Part shown: positions 1 through 7,674 of the stretch, piece by piece
How positions within the stretch are numbered: the first letter of the stretch is position 1
Layout: every line of letters starts with the position of its first letter
DNA from: Candidatus Latescibacterota bacterium
GTDB taxonomy: Bacteria; Latescibacterota; UBA2968; UBA8231
Length of the DNA: 57,323 nt
Reading direction: 5' to 3'
Assembly (NCBI GenBank): GCA_021295675.1
Contig: JAGWBY010000075.1
Span: 1-57,323 of the forward strand
Program-made: the position numbers and the translations under genes
Notes under the pieces: model-generated
What the model saw: only the letters and a program-made list of their open reading frames with translations
Told to the model about the DNA's origin: nothing
Database searches by the model: none

Positions 1-1106
1 CTACTTCGCGGCAGAAGGTCGAAAACGGCAGAACGCGCGTGTTGGCGGTGGCATTGCCAAAATCTTTTGTGCCGAGGTGTACCTGATAGAACCGTGGAAT
101 GTCTGTCCGCTCCCTGAAGTAGCGGCAGGCGGGCGCAGCGCTTTGCTCGCCGCTTTTACACTCCACGGCAAATTCCGCTCTGCCATCGCGTAAAACGACG
201 AAGTCCACCTCGCGTTTGTCGGTATCGCGAATGAAGCGCAATTCCATCTCATGCCCTTCGGTGTCCTCGACATAGTGGCAGTACTTCAGCAGGTGACCGG
301 CCACCATGTTCTCGAACCGGGCACCCCGATCAGCCACGCGCGACCAGTCCCAGAAGTACAGCTTTTTCTCCTTGCGAACAGCTCGAATCCGCTTGGCTCC
401 AAACGGCGGAATGCGGTAGCACAGGTACAGCCGCTCAAAGATCGTCAGCCAGCGCTCGACGGTTTCGTACGCCACTTGCCGAAAGAGGGGAGCCTACGCA
501 CGCTGGCAAGTGCGACAGCAGCAGTTCTAGCATGGATACCTCGCGGACGTGCTCTAGATCGCGGAGGTCTTCATAGAGGACTCTTGCGGAATGTTCGCGC
601 AGCCAGCGGCGCTGAAAGCGCTCCTCACCCCTGAGAAAAGGCTCGGGGAAACCGCCGAACCTGAGTAATTGCTCCACGAGCGCGTCATTGGGTGCTCGCC
701 CGTATTCCATTGCTGTGAATGGATGAAGCCGGTAGTAGTGATACCGGCTCTGCAAGGAGTCGCCGCCTTTGCGATAGTAATCTAGACGCGCCGAGCCGGT
801 GACGATGAAGGAAACGGCAGTCTTGTTCTTGTCGAACAATCCCTTCATCAAGTTGCGCCAGCGTGCGTACTTGTGGATCTCGTCAAAAATGACGCGGGGC
901 TGATCAGCGGGGAGTTGTTCGGCCAGAATATCTTCGCGATCGGCCAACACATCCCAGTTCAGATAAGCTGGCGACGATTCGTCTTGGCCGCGGTCCAGTA
1001 GAGACAGAGCAAGGGTCGTTTTGCCAACTTGGCGTGGCCCGCCGACAAATACCATTCTGTTCGCAAGATCCGCTTCAATACTATCTCTGATATAGCGTGG
1101 CTCCAT
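1..1106 (-). CDS. AAA_14/DUF4143 family ATPase, frame-broken and cut by the window edge
   Basis: Predicted cytoplasmic P-loop ATPase of the AAA_14 plus DUF4143 type, a family of unclear role often linked to toxin-antitoxin or mobile gene pools. The first 220 residues carry the Walker A motif GGPRQVGKTT, the Walker B-like segment VIFDEIH, and the sensor segment FIVTGSARLD. Near 478-486 the frame changes: upstream reads ..LPACVGSPLS, downstream in another frame reads RQVAYETVERW. Family members have about eight more residues here, so a short stretch is missing rather than one base. The second frame continues through a typical restriction-like C-terminal domain (KREVDFVV, EFAVECKSG) and runs off the left edge without a stop. 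The start ATG at 1106 is the first in frame. The upstream palindrome suggests autoregulation. Confidence 0.8.
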
Positions 1107-1133
1107 TCCTGCCGACTTTCTCGATAGCGATAT

Positions 1134-1179
1134 TATTTTAGACTATACTCTAAAATACTCATGGGTATTTCAGAGTCAA
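1134..1179 (-). promoter_or_regulatory. Promoter with overlapping 9-bp inverted repeat upstream of the DUF4143 ATPase
   Basis: On the minus strand TTGACT (1179-1174) and TATTTT (1157-1152) are separated by 16 bp. The -10 element lies in one arm of a perfect inverted repeat, TATTTTAGA at 1134-1142 and TCTAAAATA at 1149-1157, with a 6-nt centre. A protein bound to the palindrome would cover the -10 element, so this is a plausible repressor site. The element assignment is by eye. Confidence 0.45.
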
Positions 1180-1269
1180 CAGGAAAATGAGGATATGTAG
1201 GGACCTACGGCATAAAGGGTCCAGACGCTCCGTTGAGGTCGCGGATCATCGCGCCATTCGCCTTGACCA

Positions 1270-2673
1270 TCAATCGACGATGCCGCAGGCCATGTCCGTC
1301 AGGTTGTCGTAGTAGTGTACATAGGTCGCTCCGTCGATGACTATGCGGTCGTTGTGGGGCAGGTCCTCTTCCCAGGTCATGGCCTCGCCCCAATTGTGCG
1401 GCGGGGCATCTCTTTTGGCCCAGCGGTTGCCGTTGTAGCGGCGGAATAGCACTGTGCGTCCGGCTTGAGTGATGTAGGCTTCGACCATGACATCGCGCTC
1501 GGTGGCCTCTTGCTCGATTTCGAAGACGCGCAGGCAGGTAAAACGCTGCTGGCCGATATGCACGTCGAACACCCCTGCGCCTATTATTTTAGGTGCGTCG
1601 GCTTGGCTTGTGAACGAGCCGTCGGGCTGGGAGCGCAGGCAGCCACAATCCTCGATCAGGCACGGCGAAGGGTCCCAATCATCGTAAAATCCTTCGTCGA
1701 GAAAAGTCATCAGTTCCCGCGTGCCATCGGGTTGCAGCGATTCTACGGCGATCCACTCCACCGCGTCCTTGGCCAGAGCACCCCAGACTTTGGTGCGGCT
1801 ATCCTTTTTTTCGCTAGGGGTATTGTCGCCCGTCATTCCCGCGAGATGCTGGTTTTCCACCTCGATTTCGACGCAGGGACGCCCGTGGATGACCGCGGGT
1901 CGGCAGGCTGCTAGCGAGACGGTTTCGGACAGTCTCCAGGGTGTGTCGCCTTCTTTGGGCGGCCCATACGAGCCGTAGCGGATGCCATCGCCCACTTCCG
2001 GCACGATGAACCACCAAGCCATCTCCTTGAAGTCAATGCGGAATGGTTCCTCTTGGCTCGGCTCAATGCGTATTTCCGGCCGGTACTGGGGGAAGGGCCG
2101 TTGTTGACTAGTACTCATGGTCTTGCTCCTCGTCTTGAGAGTGACGCCCAACACCGTGCGGATTCGGTCGCGCCCGTGCGACAGGCGGCGCTTGACCGTG
2201 CCGTCGGGACAGCGGTGGCGGGCGGCTATTTCGGCAATGCTCAGACCGTCTAAGTAAAAGGCCTGCAGGGCAGCTCGCTCGCGGTCGGGCACTTCCTCCA
2301 TGGCCTCGACGATGGCCGCGACGGCTTCTCGCTGCCGGGCTTGAGCCACGCCAAAGCGATTGACCATAGGGGCCAAAGCCTCGGTCTCGACAAACAACTC
2401 GTGGCGCTGGGTCGAGCGGAAGTAGTCGCGGCAGCGGTTGCGAGCTACTTGTAGCAACCAAGCCCGCACATCGCGGGGAGTGTCTCGGCGCAGGCCGCTC
2501 CAGATGTGTACTAGGGTTTCCTGCAGTACGTCCTGCACTTGGTCGCCGGAGCCGACCCGGTGGCGGACCAATGCCACTAGGGTGCGCTCGTAGCGCCGAA
2601 TCAAGTGGACGAAAGCTTGCTCGCTGCCCTGCCGCACCTGCTCGGCCAATAGCTGATCGCTTGGACTGGTCAT
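1270..2673 (-). CDS. ECF-type sigma-70 factor with a 280-residue unknown C-terminal region
   Basis: Residues 1-185 form an ECF sigma factor. Region 2 spans about 20-90 (core-binding segment DVLQETLVHIWSGL, then ARNRCRDYF). Region 4 spans about 128-175 with a helix-turn-helix (LSIAEIAARHRCPDGTVKRR). It should recruit RNA polymerase to a dedicated regulon. After residue 185 the same frame continues for about 280 residues of a sequence I do not recognise, rich in Trp and acidic residues and without obvious membrane segments. Residue 186 is an ATG (position 2118) preceded at 7 nt by GAGGAG, so the C-terminal part may also be made alone, or two genes may have fused through loss of a stop. No anti-sigma gene lies next to it. 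The start at 2673 keeps the usual ECF N-terminus. Confidence 0.8.
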   Translation of the reverse strand: MTSPSDQLLAEQVRQGSEQAFVHLIRRYERTLVALVRHRVGSGDQVQDVLQETLVHIWSGLRRDTPRDVRAWLLQVARNRCRDYFRSTQRHELFVETEALAPMVNRFGVAQARQREAVAAIVEAMEEVPDRERAALQAFYLDGLSIAEIAARHRCPDGTVKRRLSHGRDRIRTVLGVTLKTRSKTMSTSQQRPFPQYRPEIRIEPSQEEPFRIDFKEMAWWFIVPEVGDGIRYGSYGPPKEGDTPWRLSETVSLAACRPAVIHGRPCVEIEVENQHLAGMTGDNTPSEKKDSRTKVWGALAKDAVEWIAVESLQPDGTRELMTFLDEGFYDDWDPSPCLIEDCGCLRSQPDGSFTSQADAPKIIGAGVFDVHIGQQRFTCLRVFEIEQEATERDVMVEAYITQAGRTVLFRRYNGNRWAKRDAPPHNWGEAMTWEEDLPHNDRIVIDGATYVHYYDNLTDMACGIVD

Positions 2674-2838
2674 ACGTCATCTGCCTTTTACCTTACAAGG
2701 CGGACATCAGAGGGCAAAGGTTCACTAACATCGCCCACGCCCCGAGAGTATGGTCTCTTTCTTGGATTTCAGTAAATTTAACCATCGTCAATCTGATAAA
2801 GTCAGAATCCATCCACACCTCTTAGAAAAGAATCTGCC

Positions 2839-3966
2839 ATGAAATTGTTTTACATCGCCTGCGTTGCAGCCATCGCGTTCGTCGCTTGTGAGGATAAGAC
2901 ATCCCTGTCTCCCGATGCGGACGGAGATGGCACCCCCGTTAAAATTGGGTTCCTCGTCTCGGGCGACCGCATCACCTATCCGAATGGGGCTAAGATTGCG
3001 GTAGATGAAGTCAACGAGCGCGGGGGGCTGTTGGGCCGATCCGTTGAATTGGTCATCCGAATGGATATACAGGAAGCGGCGGCTGCGGTACAGGCCGCTG
3101 AGACCATGATCCTCACCGACGAAGTAGTAGCCCTCGTTGGCCCCAACCGCTCCTCGCACGCCATTGAGGTGGGGGCCGTAGCCCAGCGGCACGGCATGCC
3201 GATGATTACTACGGCGGCTACCAATCCAGCCGTGACCGCGGCTGGCGACTTTGTCTTCATGGCTGCCTTCACCGACCAGTTTCAAGGGCGCGTCATGGCG
3301 CAGTTTGCCAAAGAGACGCTCGGGGTGAATGCAGCCGCTGTTTTGACGCAGCGAATCGCCGAGTTTTTTACCGCCCATTTTAGCGGCTTTGGGGGAGAGA
3401 TCGTCGCCGAAGAGTTCTACGAGAGCGGTGCGACGGATTTCGCTACGCAATTAACCCGCATCGCGGCGGCGGCTCCCGAGGCGGTCTTCCTATCGGGTCT
3501 GCCGCCGGAGGTTGCGCTGGTGACCAAGCAGGCGCGTGCCCTGCCGCTGCACAACGCAGCCGGGGAACCGACGCTTTTTCTGGGAGCCGATGCTTGGGAC
3601 AATCCGACGCTGTTGGACAATGAAGATGCCGCCGTGGATGGCAGCTTTTTCAGCAGCCACTTTTCGCCGGACACGGACGAGCCGAGTGCGCGCGCATTTA
3701 TCGACGCATACCAAACTCTGTACGGGATTGCGCCCACCGGCGGCGATGCAGTGAGCTACGATGCGGTTCGTTTACTCTTGGAAGCCGCAGAGCGCGCAGG
3801 CAGCCTCGACCCGGACGCCGTGCGGCAGCAACTGTTGGCTACCGAACAGTACGCTGGGGCGACGCGCATTGCCGGCTACAACGAAAATCGCCATCCGACC
3901 AAAAGCGCGGTGATTATGACCATTGAGAACGGCGCGAAGAGATTCTATCAGCAGGTGGATCCGTAG
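2839..3966 (+). CDS. Periplasmic substrate-binding lipoprotein, branched-chain amino acid (Peripla_BP_6) type
   Basis: Solute-binding protein of the LivJ-like type I fold that would capture an amino acid or related ligand for an ABC importer. The N-terminus is a lipoprotein signal ending in the lipobox FVAC with Cys17, so it should be membrane-anchored. The mature part starts with PVKIGFLVSGD, followed by the typical segments ITYPNGAKIAVDEVNERGG and VVALVGPNRSSHAIEVG, where the ligand pocket forms. Length (375 aa) is normal for the family. No LivHMGF permease or ATPase genes are adjacent, so the transporter partners are elsewhere or the protein acts as a sensor. It is convergent with the next gene and overlaps it by 19 bp. 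The 165 bp upstream, shared with the divergent sigma gene, contain no other gene. Confidence 0.85.
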   Translation: MKLFYIACVAAIAFVACEDKTSLSPDADGDGTPVKIGFLVSGDRITYPNGAKIAVDEVNERGGLLGRSVELVIRMDIQEAAAAVQAAETMILTDEVVALVGPNRSSHAIEVGAVAQRHGMPMITTAATNPAVTAAGDFVFMAAFTDQFQGRVMAQFAKETLGVNAAAVLTQRIAEFFTAHFSGFGGEIVAEEFYESGATDFATQLTRIAAAAPEAVFLSGLPPEVALVTKQARALPLHNAAGEPTLFLGADAWDNPTLLDNEDAAVDGSFFSSHFSPDTDEPSARAFIDAYQTLYGIAPTGGDAVSYDAVRLLLEAAERAGSLDPDAVRQQLLATEQYAGATRIAGYNENRHPTKSAVIMTIENGAKRFYQQVDP

Positions 3967-4769
3967 GGGAAGTAGATCTCTAGAGCGTTCTTCCCCAGAA
4001 TCCACGCCTTGTCTTCAACGCTGAAAAAGGGGATCAACTCCTGCATAATGAGCAGTTCGTAAAAGTTGGCCCATACCATCCGCCGCGGCCCAAAGCGGTC
4101 GTACACCCGCTCCAAAAAGGGCCATACATCGCGGAAGGGCAGCGAAGTGCGGATGTACACATTGGGCCAGCGGGCTAGATCGAGTAGCGGCCCAAAGCCC
4201 TCGCTATCGGGGGCACTGATGTCGATCATCGCCAGATGGTCGATGACCACTTTGACCCCGGGAAAGCGCTCGGCCATGGCCGCCACCTGCCCCACTTGGT
4301 GCGGGGCTAGGAAGATGTTGAACACCGCGCCCAACTCCTCGGCCCGGTGCCACAGCGGATAGCTGACCTCATCACTGAGCCAGACCACGTCGCGGTCGTA
4401 GATGGGACTCAAGCGCAGCCCCGCCAAGCCCTGCTCTCGCACGGCCCGTTCCAAGCGCGCCGGATTTTCTGGATCGGCCGGATCGTGCAGCCGGTGCCCC
4501 ACTAAAAGGCCGATGGCGGCAAAGCGGTCGGGATAGCGCTGTACGCAATGGCTGGCATAGCGGTTGTCGCGGCCGTAGTAGCACACCTGACTGATGACTA
4601 CCTTGTCGACTCCATAGGTCCGCATGTGTTCGATGAGGTCTTCGGCCGACTGCTCATAGTCGGGTTTGGCACTGGGGCAGTTAGACAGACGCGGGTCGGG
4701 CTTAAAGCGGGGGTCGTGGAGCACCCAGGCGTGCTCGGCACCGTTGACAATGGGGTAAGAGGCGGCCAC
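3948..4769 (-). CDS. Amidohydrolase-2 family TIM-barrel protein, with atypical metal-site residues
   Basis: A 273-residue protein related to amidohydrolase family 2 (aminocarboxymuconate decarboxylase and lactonase-like TIM barrels). Supporting segments are DLIEHMRTYGVDKVVISQV in the first barrel strand region, GLAGLRLSP, the conserved His in KVVIDHLAM, and RRMVWANFYE near the end. Two canonical features are altered: the N-terminal metal motif HxH is represented by EHAWVLH, and the C-terminal WGSD-type strand carries Asn where the catalytic Asp is usual. It may therefore have lost metal catalysis or use a different site. Translation most likely starts at a GTG (4769). It is alone on this strand between two plus-strand units, so context gives no substrate. 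Confidence 0.7.
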   Translation of the reverse strand: MAASYPIVNGAEHAWVLHDPRFKPDPRLSNCPSAKPDYEQSAEDLIEHMRTYGVDKVVISQVCYYGRDNRYASHCVQRYPDRFAAIGLLVGHRLHDPADPENPARLERAVREQGLAGLRLSPIYDRDVVWLSDEVSYPLWHRAEELGAVFNIFLAPHQVGQVAAMAERFPGVKVVIDHLAMIDISAPDSEGFGPLLDLARWPNVYIRTSLPFRDVWPFLERVYDRFGPRRMVWANFYELLIMQELIPFFSVEDKAWILGKNALEIYFPYGSTC

Positions 4770-5057
4770 GGCTCACAAAGCGGCGGCGCTGAGCGTGGGC
4801 GTGTGCAATGCTCTCATCGAAAACCTCTTGGTTGCGGATTCGCCGGACGGAGCGAGCCTAGCAATGCGCGCTGAAAGTACTTCCGACTGCGGCCTTGGGC
4901 AAGCTACTCGACGAAATGATGCTTTAATGCGCTCCGAGGTATCGACCGCTACCGACGACTCTTCGATCAGGCTGCAATCCTTGCTCATTCTCCTGTATTC
5001 CTGTAATTTCGCTTGAAGAATCGATTTTTTGATCCCAAGCGAAGAGGCATGTAAGTG
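4770..5057. other. 288-bp intergenic region before the HEPN pair, with a small hairpin at 5010-5041
   Basis: No convincing gene is seen here. Short open frames on both strands have no recognisable protein character. The inverted repeat CGCTTG (5010-5015) and CAAGCG (5036-5041), with inner ATC/GAT pairs, sits just before the ribosome-binding region of the next gene. It could be an operator for an autoregulated pair. A weak promoter may lie at about 4981-5010 (TTGCTC, then TAATTT). All of this is tentative. Confidence 0.3.
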
Positions 5058-5408
5058 ATGGTAGAACTGCCACATCAGAAGGCTATCACGCTGTCTGAGG
5101 AGGATTACGACGTATCTGTTTCTGCTGATTTACTTGAGAATCCAGTAGATGCTCAACTTCGTCAGTGGGGCTTAACGGGCCATGCCGATATAGCCATTTC
5201 ATTAGCGAAGAAGTGTTTTGGAGCAGATATAAAGTTTGAAAAGTCGATACTTGAGCGGGAAGAGGATGAGGTATTGCTAATTGAGATACATACCTCCGGT
5301 GAGGCCGAGGTAGTTCGGCGGCAATATCATCAGTACGTTGCGCTCGCCGTAGAGCAAATCCCTTGGCCAGAGATCGGTCGTATAAGTCTTATTTATTACC
5401 GCGAGTAG
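5058..5408 (+). CDS. Unknown small acidic protein, first gene of the HEPN pair
   Basis: A 116-residue protein that I cannot place in a family. It is acidic and predicted soluble, with SVSADLLENPVD followed by LRQWGLTGHADIAISLAKK and a C-terminal half ending VEQIPWPEIGRISLIYYRE, suggestive of a small alpha/beta fold. It lacks the GSxxxG..D signature of the MNT nucleotidyltransferases that usually partner HEPN proteins. The stop codon TAG abuts the ATG of the next gene (TAGATG), so the two are translationally coupled. The pair is visibly more A+T-rich than its neighbours, which points to acquisition by transfer. ATG 5058 is preferred over GTG 5055. It could be an antitoxin-like or regulatory partner; that is inference. 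Confidence 0.65.
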   Translation: MVELPHQKAITLSEEDYDVSVSADLLENPVDAQLRQWGLTGHADIAISLAKKCFGADIKFEKSILEREEDEVLLIEIHTSGEAEVVRRQYHQYVALAVEQIPWPEIGRISLIYYRE

Positions 5409-5825
5409 ATGCACCAGAAAGAATTTTACACCTTAGCTGAAGAGCTGTTGCAGGTTCGAACAGCCGCTCGAAACCGTAGTGCAATTAGCCGAGCGTGGCT
5501 TGCAGCCGAGCACTACGGTAAGAAATCTCTCTCTCATTACTTCAATTTCAAAGTTAGCCAGCACAGAATCCACGATGCGCTGAGGGCTACAAGACACAAG
5601 GATCTCGCGCAACTCGGTTTCCGGCTGTCGGATCTGTATAGTCAACGAATTGCGGCAGACTACCGCTTGGAGAATCGGAAGGCAGAAAGATCGCTGTTCG
5701 CCTCGGATTGCGTCAATGAGGCCAAGAAGATAATTGATGAGCTGAATGACCTTCGCGCCTTTAGCCCAGAGGATCAAGCAGAAATCGTTCAACATCTTCG
5801 AGACTGGCAGCAGTCGACTATATAA
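5409..5825 (+). CDS. HEPN-domain-like protein (UPF0332-type)
   Basis: A 138-residue all-helical protein resembling HEPN domains of the UPF0332 group, which are commonly found in two-gene toxin-antitoxin-like units. Matching features are the first-helix pattern RNRSAISRAWLAAEHYGKK, the segment HRIHDALRATRHKDLAQLG, and the signature LSDLYSQRIAADYRLEN, followed by a final helix ending in a Val-Asn-Glu-Ala-Lys-Lys stretch. A strict Rx4-6H ribonuclease motif is not clear (RATRH has only three residues between), so RNase activity cannot be claimed. Its start codon directly follows the stop of the preceding unknown gene. Base composition matches that gene and differs from the chromosome-like genes around it. 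Family placement is by pattern only. Confidence 0.6.
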   Translation: MHQKEFYTLAEELLQVRTAARNRSAISRAWLAAEHYGKKSLSHYFNFKVSQHRIHDALRATRHKDLAQLGFRLSDLYSQRIAADYRLENRKAERSLFASDCVNEAKKIIDELNDLRAFSPEDQAEIVQHLRDWQQSTI

Positions 5826-5885
5826 CGAGGATATTCTCGGCGTTGGGAAGTTCGTTTCTTAGGCTAGCCGTGTAGGGACAATGTC

Positions 5886-7639
5886 TTACCCCTCGTCATA
5901 CCACTGCGCCTGCAAAGCCCATAAACGGGCGTATTCTCCCCTTTGAGACAGCAATTCGCCGTGCGTCCCGTTTTCGAGCAGGCGTCCCTCTTTTAGCACC
6001 AAGATCCGGTCGCATAGCCGAGCCGATCCCAAGCGATGGGAGACCACGATGGTGGTCCGCTCGCCGGACATGGCGAGAAAGCGCCGGAACACGTCGGCCT
6101 CGGCCTGGGGATCGAGCGACGCGGTTGGCTCGTCGAGCACGATCAGGGCGGCGTTGCGCATGAATCCCCTCGAGATGGCGACGCGCTGCCACTCGCCGCC
6201 GGACAGTTCGGTGCCGCCGGCAAATTCCTTGGTGAGGAGAGTGTGGTAGCGCTCCGGCAGTTGCTCGGCGATGGGGGCAGCTCCGCCTTGGTGCGCGGCG
6301 CGTTCAACGGCCGCTTGGTCGCCCATTTGCTCGGTGCGTCCCAAGCCGATGTTTTCGCCCAGAGAAAAGGCGAAGCGGGTGTAGTCCTGGAACACTGCGG
6401 TCGATTGGTCCCATAGGCCGTTCCGATCCACCCGGTTCAGATCGACATTGCCGTAGAGCACTTTTCCTTCCGTGGGATGGAACAAGCCCAACAGCACCTT
6501 GACTAGCGTGGTCTTGCCCGAGCCGTTGGCACCGACGAGGGCCACGCGCTCGCCGGGCTGGATGGTGAATGAGATGTCGTCGATTGCTAGGCGTTCCGCC
6601 TGTGGATAGCGGAAGGAGAGACTACTGACTGCAATCGGGACCTCGCCGACGCGGTCGATTGGCTCGCCATCCTTTGGGTCTTCCGGGCCTAGGTCGAGGT
6701 AGGTAAAGAGATCGGCGATGTACAGGAGGTAATTGGCGAGATAACCAACGCGAAAGAAGACCAAATCGACATGCGTGCTGACTTGCTGCAGCGCCACCAT
6801 CATGGCGGCGAACTGTCCGGGGGAGAGGCCGCCGTTGGCCACGGCCCAAGCCGACCAGCCGATGCCGACGGCTAGCCCGGCCAAACTGAAAGCCGCTAGC
6901 AAGGCGTTGACCGAAGCCTGCGAGCGTTTCTGCTGAAAGAGCCGGTCGGCTACCTGCCAGTAGAGATGCTCCCACCAACCGAGCAAGGCCGATCCTTGGC
7001 GGCGGTGCGCTCGGTGAGAATGCGTTCCAAGTAGGCCCGCAGCCGCTGGCGCTGGGTCTGCTCGCGCTTGAGGAGAAAGGTGGTCTTCCCTTGGAACATC
7101 TGCACCAGTGGCGGCGGCACCGAGACCAAGGCGATAGCGATCAGGAGTAGCGGATTCCACAGCCCGACGACCAAGGCGACGGAGACAGCCGTCAGCGTTC
7201 CGGTGATTATTGTATTGATCTCGCCGATGAGGTTGAGAAAGAAGCCGGGCGAGGCTGCTTCTTGTGCCCGGCGCAACACGTCGTGGAAATCGGCGCGCTC
7301 GAAAGTCTCGAGCCGCAAGACGCTTGCTTTGCGCTGAAGTTGGGCGAGTAGTCGGTCCTCCATCTCCTGTTTCAGTCGCTCGCGGAGAAGGGTACGGGTC
7401 CAGATGCGGATTCCTATATCGGCCAAGGTCAGCACGGCCCACAGAGCGACCCACACCAACATGTCCGCCACGGGCAGGCGGCCCTCGTACACCTCGAGGC
7501 TGCGATCGAAGAGCGCCCGCACGATCCACACTGACGCGGCCGGCATCAGACCGGTGGCGAACTGGAGCACCAATAAGAGGATAGAGTGGCGGGGGTCTGT
7601 CTGGATCATCCACCATAGAAAGCGCAGGAGTGTGCGCAT
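5886..7639 (-). CDS. ABC exporter half-transporter (membrane plus ATPase), frame broken near 6990
   Basis: Type I exporter half-molecule: membrane domain first, ATPase second. Translation begins at ATG 7639 (MRTLLRFLWWMIQ) and crosses membrane helices such as LVWVALWAVLTLADIGI. At about 6985-6997 the frame changes: upstream ends LTERTAAKDR, downstream resumes LLGWWEHLYWQVADRLF. The short intracellular segment normally between them is absent. The ATPase domain is complete: Walker A VALVGANGSGKTTLVK, signature ELSGGEWQRVAISR, Walker B LIVLDEPTASLDP. The next gene upstream encodes a second half-transporter, ending 35 bp before this start, so the two probably form a heterodimeric pump for drugs, lipids or a secondary metabolite. 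The 60 bp after the HEPN gene hold nothing obvious. Confidence 0.85.
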
Positions 7640-7674
7640 GGCGGGCGGGCGGGCCACCGTTGTATCCTGTAGGA

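Noticed and set aside
4773..5075. 100-residue minus-strand open frame before the amidohydrolase gene
   Set aside because: Composition shows no protein-like pattern, no ribosome-binding site is seen and it overlaps the HEPN-pair leader.
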